Part shown: piece by piece, positions 1 to 6,303 of the stretch
Layout: each line of letters begins with the position of its first letter
Position numbering within the stretch: position 1 is the first letter of the stretch
NCBI GenBank assembly: GCA_002317475.1
Contig: DCIS01000151.1
Coordinates: forward strand, 1 to 17,212
Direction of reading: 5' to 3'
From: Prevotellaceae bacterium UBA1720
GTDB lineage: Bacteria > Bacteroidota > Bacteroidia > Bacteroidales > Bacteroidaceae
DNA length: 17,212 bases
Position numbers and translations under genes: made by a program
The notes under the pieces: model-generated
Told to the model about the DNA's origin: nothing
What the model saw: only the letters and a program-made list of their open reading frames with translations
The model's database searches: none

Positions 1-122
1 CCCAGAAGCAGTACACTCTCGCCTGCCAAAGCAGCCAAGAGCGACAATCCTATCTCCATATCCTTCTCATAGACTCCCTGCTTGAGGGAACTCAGAAGGG
101 ACTCAAATCGTTGTCTGATCAT
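1..122 (-). CDS. RavA/MoxR-family AAA+ ATPase, N-terminal fragment
   Basis: The minus strand opens with ATG at 122-120 and stays open for 40 codons to the window edge. The peptide begins MIRQRFESLLSSLKQGVYEK and continues through LSLLAALAGESVLLLG. This matches the start of RavA-type MoxR AAA+ ATPases, where 'L..GLYE+....L.LLAALSGESVFLLGPPG' leads into the Walker A P-loop. Our fragment stops just before the P-loop, so nucleotide binding cannot be checked. RavA/MoxR proteins are cytosolic chaperone-like ATPases, often paired with a VWA-domain partner. The gene lies downstream of the nucleosidase-like gene, 50 bp away, and may be co-transcribed with it. It has no evident link to the xylan genes. 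The family call rests on about 40 residues only. Confidence 0.72.
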   Translation of the reverse strand, partial: MIRQRFESLLSSLKQGVYEKDMEIGLSLLAALAGESVLLL

Positions 123-135
123 GCAAAAGAGACTC

Positions 136-175
136 TTAAACCTTTAAACGCTTAAACCCTTAAACTCTCAAACTA
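136..175. repeat. 8-bp tandem repeat, five copies of TTAAACnC
   Basis: The hexamer TTAAAC recurs at 136, 144, 152 and 160, and as TCAAAC at 168, an exact 8-bp period. The two bases between copies vary (CT, GC, CC, TC). On the transcribed minus strand it reads as GTTTAAG-like units. The array fills most of the 50-bp gap between the nucleosidase-like gene and the RavA-like gene. Its last copy runs into the TAG stop codon (173-175) of the former. Function unknown. Confidence 0.8.
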
Positions 176-706
176 ACGTGACGCCAAATGGTTCAGCAAC
201 ACTTCCCGAACCTTTGTCCACACCTTGTCGTCGGTGAGGATGCCCGTTTCACGAATGGCATTGTTGCGGAAAGCCTCCATATTGAGATTGTCGCTGACAA
301 TCTTTACCGAGGCCAGCAGATTAATGCGCGGAACAAAGGCTGCGACATAGTTGAGTTCCATGTCGAACAGCGTAGGTGCAGTCTTGTCTGTAGAGGTCAC
401 GAAATCATTGCCGGTATAACAGGGATAGCCTTCAGTAGCTAACGTGAGAGGGTTGGCATGGTCAACGAAATTGTAAGAACCTTTCATTAGACGGTGGCTT
501 TCGCTCACCACGGTGACGGTGCCTATCTCGAGCATGTTGCTTCCTGCATAACCCACGTTGATAACCTGTGTTCCTTCAGGCAACTGGGAACATGTCTTGA
601 TGACGTTTCCTGCACCCACACCCATCAGGACGCACTCATACTCAGGGAAGTACTCACAGCACTTCTTGTATTCTGCCTCTTCGGCAGCAAGGATAACTGT
701 CTTCAC
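173..706 (-). CDS. Small nucleoside phosphorylase-fold protein (MTA/SAH nucleosidase-like)
   Basis: A 177-residue cytosolic protein with no signal peptide or membrane segment. The fold is suggested by MKTVILAAEEAEY at the start (in E. coli MTA/SAH nucleosidase the catalytic Glu12 sits in an equivalent N-terminal strand, and Glu12 is present here), GVGAGNV at about 29-35, INVGYAGS at about 49-56, DMEL at 115-118 and VSDN at 137-140. DME and SD are the ribose-binding and purine-site motifs of the PNP/UDP family. Family members are usually about 230 residues, so this one is compact. The start codon is GTG (706-704); no in-frame ATG lies nearby upstream and the family motif begins right at this codon. 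The stop is TAG. A role in hydrolysing methylthioadenosine, S-adenosylhomocysteine or a related nucleoside is an inference, and a divergent nucleoside phosphorylase is the alternative. Confidence 0.68.
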   Translation of the reverse strand: MKTVILAAEEAEYKKCCEYFPEYECVLMGVGAGNVIKTCSQLPEGTQVINVGYAGSNMLEIGTVTVVSESHRLMKGSYNFVDHANPLTLATEGYPCYTGNDFVTSTDKTAPTLFDMELNYVAAFVPRINLLASVKIVSDNLNMEAFRNNAIRETGILTDDKVWTKVREVLLNHLASR

Positions 707-740
707 GATTGAAAAAAAGTAATAACGTTTCTATTTAAAA

Positions 741-832
741 CGAAAACGAACGAAAACGGTCGAAAAAGACATTACCCTTCAAGCTTTATCTGCTTGGCAA
801 TGAGGTTTTTCGACCGTTCTCGACCGTTCTCG
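741..832. repeat. Inverted pair of 10-bp tandem repeat arrays with nested hairpin
   Basis: Left arm: three 10-bp units beginning CGAAAA at 741, 751 and 761. Right arm: CGACCGTTCT at 811 and 821, then CG at 831, which is the same unit (CGAGAACGGT) on the other strand. The arms 741-767 and 806-832 pair at 23 of 27 positions, including a perfect 13-bp core (755-767 with 806-818). The 38-bp spacer carries a smaller hairpin, CAAGC (780-784) with GCTTG (792-796). It lies 35 bp past the esterase stop codon. On the minus strand the core stem is followed by a T-rich stretch, so it could act as a terminator, though it is much larger and more repetitive than a standard one. Confidence 0.75.
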
Positions 833-866
833 ATACTATTTATCTAAAATGTATCTAGTGTTCTGC

Positions 867-1871
867 TTACTTCTTTGCATTACGAGCCTTGTCCAGGAAG
901 GTAACCATACGCTGGAGGTTCTCCTCGGTGTACATATTGAAGCCATGACCACCACCCTGTACGGGATAGTACTCGCTGACTACACCTTTCTCCTTCAATG
1001 CAGCTGCATACTTGTCACCACTTGCAATAGGAACTACATTGTCCTCAGTACCGTGGAAGATGATGGTTGGAGGATCCTTGGGGTCAACGAAGGTGATTGC
1101 AGAAAGAGATGCGAATGCTGCCTCGCGACTACCAAAGAGCAGATTTTCCTTCAACTTCAACAGACCTTCCTCGGGAGTACCAGAACCGTCGCCTGTGATG
1201 GGGAATGCAATAGGACCTGACCAGTCAACGCATGCCTGAGTGGCACTGCTCTGATCGGTGTACTTACCCAGGCTACCCTCGATATCCAACTCTCCATTGC
1301 CTACCTTAGCAGTCTTGGTGCCAGAGGTTGAAGCCATGAAGGTTGAGAGGTGACCACCACTTGAGAAACCAGAGGTCGCAATGAAACTGGGATCAAACTT
1401 ATACTGCTTAGCATTACCACGGATCCAGCGGATTACAGCCTTGATATCGTGGCTCTGTGCAGGCCAACCTGCATCCATGCTTGAACGGTGGTTGGGGCAA
1501 ACAACTGCATAACCAGCCTTCAGCAAAGCAGTTACGATGGTACCAAGGTCGGCTGCACCCTTTGAGCTGTTGCTGAACCAAGCACTACCATAAATATGTA
1601 CTACAACGGGATATTTGTCTGCTTTCTTCTCGGGCAGATACACATCAAGGTTATGATAAGCCTGACCATCATCAGCATAGTTGATGTCGGTAAACTTCTC
1701 AGAGTAGTGCATATCCTCTGCCTTGATCTGCTGGCCACCAAAACCAAAGCCACCAGGCATACCGCCACCCATAGGCATACCGCCACCGGGAAAACCGCCA
1801 CCACCGGGGAACTGTGCAAAAGCACCAAGCATCATTGTAGATGCAAAAAGAGACAAAAGAATCTTTTTCAT
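867..1871 (-). CDS. Secreted alpha/beta-hydrolase, feruloyl/acetyl-xylan esterase type
   Basis: 334 residues. The signal peptide (about 1-19, cleavage after AFA) is followed by an unusual Gly/Pro/Met-rich tract at about 21-46. An alpha/beta-hydrolase domain then covers the rest. The catalytic triad is readable: Ser170 in GFSSG (168-172), Asp277 in HGTEDNVVP and His309 in GGGHGF. The oxyanion region is HIYGSAW (92-98) rather than the common HGGGW. This pattern is typical of Bacteroidetes esterases that act on acetyl or feruloyl groups of plant xylan, and the neighbouring xylan genes support that reading. Other short-chain ester substrates remain possible. It likely acts in the periplasm or outside the cell. 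It sits 142 bp after the GH31 gene on the same strand, either co-transcribed with it or from an unrecognised promoter: I found no convincing -7/-33 pair in that gap. Confidence 0.8.
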   Translation of the reverse strand: MKKILLSLFASTMMLGAFAQFPGGGGFPGGGMPMGGGMPGGFGFGGQQIKAEDMHYSEKFTDINYADDGQAYHNLDVYLPEKKADKYPVVVHIYGSAWFSNSSKGAADLGTIVTALLKAGYAVVCPNHRSSMDAGWPAQSHDIKAVIRWIRGNAKQYKFDPSFIATSGFSSGGHLSTFMASTSGTKTAKVGNGELDIEGSLGKYTDQSSATQACVDWSGPIAFPITGDGSGTPEEGLLKLKENLLFGSREAAFASLSAITFVDPKDPPTIIFHGTEDNVVPIASGDKYAAALKEKGVVSEYYPVQGGGHGFNMYTEENLQRMVTFLDKARNAKK

Positions 1872-2013
1872 GATAATAATGTATTAAGTTGTATGTTCTA
1901 TCAAAAATTGAAATTCGTTTCTTATATGATACTTCTGGCGGGGAATAGTTTAATTAAAAGTGTTAATTTTTGTCGTAATAAATTACAAAGAGAGGAGCAT
2001 TCTGTCCTAACTA

Positions 2014-4617
2014 TCAAGGTTTCAATTTGATAGTCTTTTTACTTCCATTGTAATTTACCACTACAGGTTCCTTTTCAGGAAGGCAAATACGGAATGTACG
2101 CTCCTTGGGCATGCCTTCGTAGCTACCTTCACGACTGCCAATGGTGAATACGCGGGTGGTATTGTCCCACTTCATCTCGATAGCACTATACTCACCTTTC
2201 TCGTTCTTGGTCGAAACGCCATCATCCTCGTAGAGGGTGAAGGTGGCATTGGCACCTGGGAACAGACGGATGTCCAGTTCAGAGGGGTCATATTCAGCAG
2301 TTGTCTGCATGGGCTTTGCCCAAGGCAAGATGGTGCCGGCCTTGACAAAGGCAGGGATGGAAGATGAGTTGGTACGCATGGTGATATAACGACCACCAGA
2401 ACGTCCAGCCTGACTCTTCTCAGCCTGACTCTTATAGAACTGCGTATAGTACTTGCCGGTATAAAGATCATACCAGCCTCCATTTAGACGAGGGAAGTAC
2501 ATGCGGTACTCCGATTCATTCTCCTCGTAAAGAGCTGCCACCATGATGTTCTTGCCGAACATGAACTGGTTCTCAATGCCCAGGGCTACCCTGTCGTTGA
2601 CAAAATCCATGATCATGGGGCGCATCATCGTTCCACCTTCCTTGCTGATCTGATAGGCATTGGAATAAATATAGGGGAACAGGCGGTAACGCAGTTCGAG
2701 CTGCTCACGAGCCACACGCTCCACCTCTTCGCCAAAACGCCAGAACTCAGTATCTGTCTGATAGCCGTGTACGCGCATCATGGGCAGGAAGGTCGAGATC
2801 TCCAGCCAACGAAGGAAACGCTTCTGATAGTCCTTATCCTGATACTGACCTCCTCCAGGGCGGAAGAAACCACCTGCGTCGTACGTCCACCAAGGATGTC
2901 CTGCTGCGCTGACACTCAGACCGGCCTTGACCTGATACTTCAGGGTCTGCCAGTCATTACCCACATCGCCTGACCACAGGAAACTGCCATAACGCTGGAT
3001 GCCAGGAGAGGCACAACGGGTTAGAATGGAGGTACGCTGATCGGGACGGTCCTTCATGTTTCCCTCATAGACCACCTTGCTGACCATCAGGGGATAGGTA
3101 TTACGCATCAACTCACCTGGCCACTTGCCGTTATTGATACGTCGGTTGCGAAGATCATCGTTCTCAGGCTCTACCGCATCCTGCCACCAAGCATCTATTC
3201 CGTATGGTTTGAGCAAATTGCTGGAGAAATTGTTCCAATAAAAATCTGCTGCCTCAGGGTTGAAGAAGTCAATCCAATCGGTTCCAGGAATGTAATAGTT
3301 CTTACTTTGGGCTTCCTTGCCCACCTCTGAGTTCTTGTCAATCTTCGACCATACACTAAGCATCAGTCGGCTGCCCATCTTGTGCAGATCATCCACCAGT
3401 TGCTTGGGATCGGGGTAGTATTGCTCGTCAAACTTCATGGCGTTCCAGCCATACTTGCCCCACCACTGCCAATCTTGCACCATGATGTCCATGGGCAACT
3501 TTTTCTCGCGGAAGGTCTTGGCGGTGGAAATGATCTCGTCTGATGAATGGAAACGCTCACGACAATGCACATAGCCGAAGGTCCATGCAGGAGGCAGAGG
3601 TGAGTAACCTGTTACCTGATGGTATGCGCCAATGGTCTTGTCGGCTGTTCCCACGAACACGGTATAGCAGACATTCTCTGCCACAGGTGACTGAAGGACG
3701 GTCTGGTTCTTTACACGTGTATAATGTAAGGTAGGCTTGTCACCACGGGTAAGGTCGCACGAGAACTTATGCTTGCCTTCTGTGAGATGTTGGATGGCAG
3801 AGGTGGTTGGTGGAAGCCAAAGGTTCTGCGCGTCAAATACCTTAACGGTATCATCAATCACCAGATTATGACGGCGTGCCATAGTCTGACCAACATCCAA
3901 GAGCAGACAATAATCATCGTCGAAGGGAACCTCAATGGTAGTCTCAAAGTGTGATTCCTGACGACGCTCACGTTTACCTCCCTCTGTCGAGGTGACATCA
4001 ACCTCGGTAATCTTACCCTCACTAACAGCCTGCATGGGGTCACTGAACTCGGCAGGATTGAATTCCGTCATGCCATAGTTGTTCCACAGCACAGCATAAC
4101 CACGGCTGGAGATATAGAAGGGAAGAGATATCTGGGTATTGACCTGTGTAAGTCGGCGTGACAGACCTCGAACATTGAGATAACCATCCTGGAACTGTCC
4201 CAAGCCATAGAGATATTCGGTAGCAGGACTGTCGAAAGTGACTGAGGCGATGTTCGTCTCCTCACCCTGAATGGTGCTGGGGGTGAGGGCGTAGGCCTCC
4301 TCCTTCAGGATCACGCGTCCACGATCATCCACATAGTTGATATGGCCGTATTCACGACTGACCTCAATCGACATTTCCTTCATGGTGATGATGGTAAATC
4401 CATCCTTGTCACTCAGTTTGTACTTCACTTTCTTGTCAGGCGTACCTAGGTAGGTCAGCTCGGGCAGTGTGGAAGCCTTACCTCGGCATACGCGTACAGA
4501 ATTATCAGTCAATGGAGTGATAGTCAAGGGCACACCATCAGCCATCTTTATTTCAATAGGTTGTGCTTGGGCAAGGAGTGCACAGCAACTCATCAATAGG
4601 AAGAATATCTTTCTCAT
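2014..4617 (-). CDS. Secreted GH31 alpha-glycosidase, probably alpha-xylosidase
   Basis: 867 residues. It begins with a signal peptide (MRKIFFLLMSCCALLAQAQ, likely cleavage after AQA; the cysteines give no good lipobox). An N-terminal beta-sandwich follows, with an extra segment at about 190-300 that resembles a PA14-type insert by length and by its LVID...LTEGKHKF pattern. The (beta/alpha)8 domain starts near 340. Asp480 in DAWWQDAVEPEND is the expected GH31 nucleophile and Asp551 in WSGDVGNDW the acid/base. C-terminal beta domains end at 867. GH31 enzymes of Bacteroidetes with a PA14 insert include alpha-xylosidases that trim xyloglucan. The xylan locus suggests alpha-xylosidase, but alpha-glucosidase cannot be excluded. 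It has its own upstream -7 box (4647-4654) and is followed by the esterase. A 15-bp in-frame duplication occurs near residues 729-738. Confidence 0.88.
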   Translation of the reverse strand: MRKIFFLLMSCCALLAQAQPIEIKMADGVPLTITPLTDNSVRVCRGKASTLPELTYLGTPDKKVKYKLSDKDGFTIITMKEMSIEVSREYGHINYVDDRGRVILKEEAYALTPSTIQGEETNIASVTFDSPATEYLYGLGQFQDGYLNVRGLSRRLTQVNTQISLPFYISSRGYAVLWNNYGMTEFNPAEFSDPMQAVSEGKITEVDVTSTEGGKRERRQESHFETTIEVPFDDDYCLLLDVGQTMARRHNLVIDDTVKVFDAQNLWLPPTTSAIQHLTEGKHKFSCDLTRGDKPTLHYTRVKNQTVLQSPVAENVCYTVFVGTADKTIGAYHQVTGYSPLPPAWTFGYVHCRERFHSSDEIISTAKTFREKKLPMDIMVQDWQWWGKYGWNAMKFDEQYYPDPKQLVDDLHKMGSRLMLSVWSKIDKNSEVGKEAQSKNYYIPGTDWIDFFNPEAADFYWNNFSSNLLKPYGIDAWWQDAVEPENDDLRNRRINNGKWPGELMRNTYPLMVSKVVYEGNMKDRPDQRTSILTRCASPGIQRYGSFLWSGDVGNDWQTLKYQVKAGLSVSAAGHPWWTYDAGGFFRPGGGQYQDKDYQKRFLRWLEISTFLPMMRVHGYQTDTEFWRFGEEVERVAREQLELRYRLFPYIYSNAYQISKEGGTMMRPMIMDFVNDRVALGIENQFMFGKNIMVAALYEENESEYRMYFPRLNGGWYDLYTGKYYTQFYKSQAEKSQAGRSGGRYITMRTNSSSIPAFVKAGTILPWAKPMQTTAEYDPSELDIRLFPGANATFTLYEDDGVSTKNEKGEYSAIEMKWDNTTRVFTIGSREGSYEGMPKERTFRICLPEKEPVVVNYNGSKKTIKLKP
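2406..2435. repeat. 15-bp in-frame tandem duplication inside the GH31 gene
   Basis: CAGCCTGACTCTT occurs at 2406-2418 and again at 2421-2433, giving two 15-bp units that differ only at the end. They encode KSQAE-KSQAG at about residues 729-738, in a C-terminal beta domain after the catalytic barrel. The reading frame is kept, so the enzyme is probably still functional. Confidence 0.85.
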
Positions 4618-4646
4618 GGATTGTTTATATAACAGGTTCTCTTTTG

Positions 4647-4654
4647 CAAAGTTA
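4647..4654 (-). promoter_or_regulatory. Bacteroidetes-type -7 box (TAACTTTG) for GH31
   Basis: The minus strand reads TAACTTTG, a full match to the Bacteroidetes -7 consensus TAnnTTTG. It lies 29 bp before the GH31 start codon, a plausible leader length. No TTTG -33 box occurs at the usual 19-21 bp upstream, so activation by a regulator is likely if this promoter is real. Confidence 0.55.
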
Positions 4655-4899
4655 CAAAAAAATAATCAAACAGACCATATCCGTGACATTTTTTTGCCCC
4701 TTACAGTCCATATTTATACTATTTTAAGTGTAAAAGCCCATTTGCGCAACAGCAGGGAATGAACAACTCCTCCCCCGGAAGCTTGAATGGATTCTAACCT
4801 ATCAATCCATACAGGTGTAAAGTCTGTTTACCATTTATAATCCGCTGATGACGGTTCCTAGTTTTGTTAGTCCATACCCTTCGTTAAGGGTTCTCTATT

Positions 4900-4932
4900 C
4901 CTTCGTAATGCCTTCGAAATGCCTTCGAAACG
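4900..4932. repeat. 11-bp tandem repeat, three copies of CCTTCGnAATG
   Basis: The units are CCTTCGTAATG (4900-4910), CCTTCGAAATG (4911-4921) and CCTTCGAAACG (4922-4932). A diverged fourth copy, CCTTCGTTAAG, lies just before them at 4878-4888 inside a small hairpin. The period is about one helical turn. It sits in the long leader region upstream of GH31. Confidence 0.8.
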
Positions 4933-4942
4933 AATTTTACTA

Positions 4943-4950
4943 CAAATTTA
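4943..4950 (-). promoter_or_regulatory. Possible second -7 box (TAAATTTG) upstream of GH31
   Basis: The minus strand reads TAAATTTG, which also fits TAnnTTTG. Use of this site would give a leader of about 320 nt carrying the 11-bp repeats and the CCCTT/AAGGG hairpin. No -33 box at the right distance. Short AT-rich motifs like this arise by chance, so support is weak. Confidence 0.3.
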
Positions 4951-5127
4951 CGATATTCCGCCAGCTCATTGGCGTGATTTGGAGGACAAATACGCACAAA
5001 GAACTTGCTTATATCGTAAATAATTCGCACCTTTATCAACACAAAACATAAACCACTTCATCCGATGTAAGTACGATGTGGAGGAAGGAGGAAGATGGAT
5101 TGAGAATTATGATTTAGGAAGGAGGAA

Positions 5128-6297
5128 TTAGGAATGTGGCGAACAAGCAGAGATAAGAGAATTGATCAGCTTGGACATCTCGACAGGCTTGGCAATATGA
5201 CCGTTCATTCCAGCCTCAAAGGCATTCTTCTTGTCCTCTTCGAAGGCATTGGCCGTCATGGCCAGGATGGGGATATTAGCCTTGCAGGGGTCATCCAGGG
5301 CACGAATAAGACGTGTTGCCTCATAGCCGTTCATATTGGGCATCTGTATATCCATTAGGATAGCACCATAGGCATCGGCCTCTGACTTGACTATCCTGTC
5401 CACACACTCCACGCCATCGATGACACGGTCCACGACAAGACCTATGGACATGAGCAGTTCCTCGGCAATCTCGGCATTGAGGTCGTTATCCTCGGCCAAC
5501 AAGATGTGCATCCCCATCAATGGAGAGAGACTGTTACCCTCTACATCGCTCTGGGAAACCATTGTGGGTTCGTCGGCAATACGATGGGGCATGGTGACGA
5601 TGAAGGTGGTACCCTTGCCCAACTCACTCTCGACCTCAATGGTTCCGCCCATCAGTTCAACCAGTTTCTTGACAATGGACATACCAAGGCCTGTACCCTC
5701 CACCTTGGCTTCGGTAGTGGTACGCTCACGGGAGAAATCATCAAAGATATGGGGCAAGTATTCCTTGGACATACCGATACCAGTGTCTGTAATGCGGGTC
5801 TGCAACAGGATGCAACCCTGTTGGTCATAGGGTAGCTGACTGTAGGTCAGCGATATACTTCCACCCTCGGGGGTGTACTTATAGGCATTGGAGACCAGAT
5901 TCAGGAATATCTCCCTCATCTTTACCACATCTACATAAACATAAGGTTGGGTAACGTCCATGGTCTGCGTGAACTGGATGTTCTTCTTCGTCATCAGACT
6001 GCCATAGATGGACTGGATGACCTCCATCATGCCATGAGGATCATAGGGTTGCTCGTCGAGGGTCAGCTTACCGATCTCGATACGGGCCATCTCCAGCACA
6101 TTGTTGATCAGGCCCAGCAGGAAGTCGCTGGACACCTTGATCTTGGAAAGGAAGTCACTACACTTTTCCCGATCATCGAGGTGACTCTCCATCAATTGAG
6201 AATAACCGATGATAGCGTTCATGGGAGTACGGATGTCATGACTCATGTTAAAGAGGAAAGTGGTCTTGGCAGCATTAGCCGACTCGGCAATGGCCAT
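5128..6297 (-). CDS. Histidine kinase with C-terminal receiver domain (3' part of a split sensor kinase)
   Basis: 389 residues from ATG 6297. The HisKA domain carries phospho-acceptor His20 in FNMSHDIRTPMNAIIGYSQL. The HATPase domain has the N box around Asn137 (NLVSNAYKYT), DTGIGM at about 171-176 and the G2 box GTGLGM at about 201-206. A receiver domain from about 262 to 385 has Asp316 in LMDIQMP and Lys370 in IAKPVE. No DNA-binding domain follows. It lacks any membrane segment because the sensor half is encoded immediately upstream in the same frame, separated only by TAG plus one codon (GCC). The protein start MAIAESANAAKTTF is the usual end of a signalling helix, not a natural N-terminus. 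It may be made by re-initiation at this ATG, or not at all. It is the last gene of the xylan operon and is followed by the 510-bp intergenic region. Confidence 0.85.
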   Translation of the reverse strand: MAIAESANAAKTTFLFNMSHDIRTPMNAIIGYSQLMESHLDDREKCSDFLSKIKVSSDFLLGLINNVLEMARIEIGKLTLDEQPYDPHGMMEVIQSIYGSLMTKKNIQFTQTMDVTQPYVYVDVVKMREIFLNLVSNAYKYTPEGGSISLTYSQLPYDQQGCILLQTRITDTGIGMSKEYLPHIFDDFSRERTTTEAKVEGTGLGMSIVKKLVELMGGTIEVESELGKGTTFIVTMPHRIADEPTMVSQSDVEGNSLSPLMGMHILLAEDNDLNAEIAEELLMSIGLVVDRVIDGVECVDRIVKSEADAYGAILMDIQMPNMNGYEATRLIRALDDPCKANIPILAMTANAFEEDKKNAFEAGMNGHIAKPVEMSKLINSLISACSPHS

Positions 6298-6300
6298 GGC

Positions 6301-6303
6301 CTA
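6301..6303 (-). other. In-frame TAG codon splitting the sensor kinase
   Basis: The minus strand around here reads CTG GAG TAG GCC ATG GCC, in the same frame as both flanking coding parts. The predicted coiled coil runs ...EKHHVELE, stop, AMAIAESANAAKTTF.... Intact relatives usually continue with Glu or Gln at this point, so a single base change from GAG or CAG would explain it. TAG is also the genuine stop of the 173-706 gene, so the codon is not globally reassigned in this window. Confidence 0.9.

Larger units (their letters stand above)
4618..5127. other. 510-bp intergenic region between the kinase and GH31 genes
   Basis: No credible gene on either strand. On the minus strand it is the 3' flank of the histidine kinase and the leader of the GH31 gene. 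It holds an exact 12-bp direct repeat AGGAAGGAGGAA (5082-5093 and 5116-5127, the second copy abutting the kinase stop codon), a small palindrome CGCCA/TGGCG (4959-4974), a TAAATTTG box (4943-4950), an 11-bp tandem repeat (4900-4932), a CCCTT/AAGGG hairpin (4877-4890) and a TAACTTTG box (4647-4654). I see no clear U-tract terminator. Confidence 0.7.

Noticed and set aside
136..175. CRISPR array
   Set aside because: The repeated hexamer with 2-bp linkers is far too short, with no spacers of CRISPR length and no cas genes.
1872..2013. Separate promoter for the esterase
   Set aside because: No TAnnTTTG box occurs on the minus strand in this gap; only general AT-richness is present.
4848..5051. 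67-codon plus-strand open frame in the 510-bp intergenic region
   Set aside because: No homology-like motif, no plausible promoter, and it spans the tandem repeats and hairpins of the GH31 leader.
5116..5358. Shine-Dalgarno-like GGAAGGAGG followed by ATG at 5134 on the plus strand (74 codons)
   Set aside because: The match is attractive but the frame is antisense to the kinase receiver domain and codes for nothing recognisable. Bacteroidetes genes rarely rely on such sites, and the purine run is one copy of a 12-bp direct repeat.
6301..6303. Genome-wide reassignment of TAG as a sense codon
   Set aside because: TAG is the natural end of the 173-706 gene, and all other accepted genes end normally in TAA or TGA, so reassignment is not supported.
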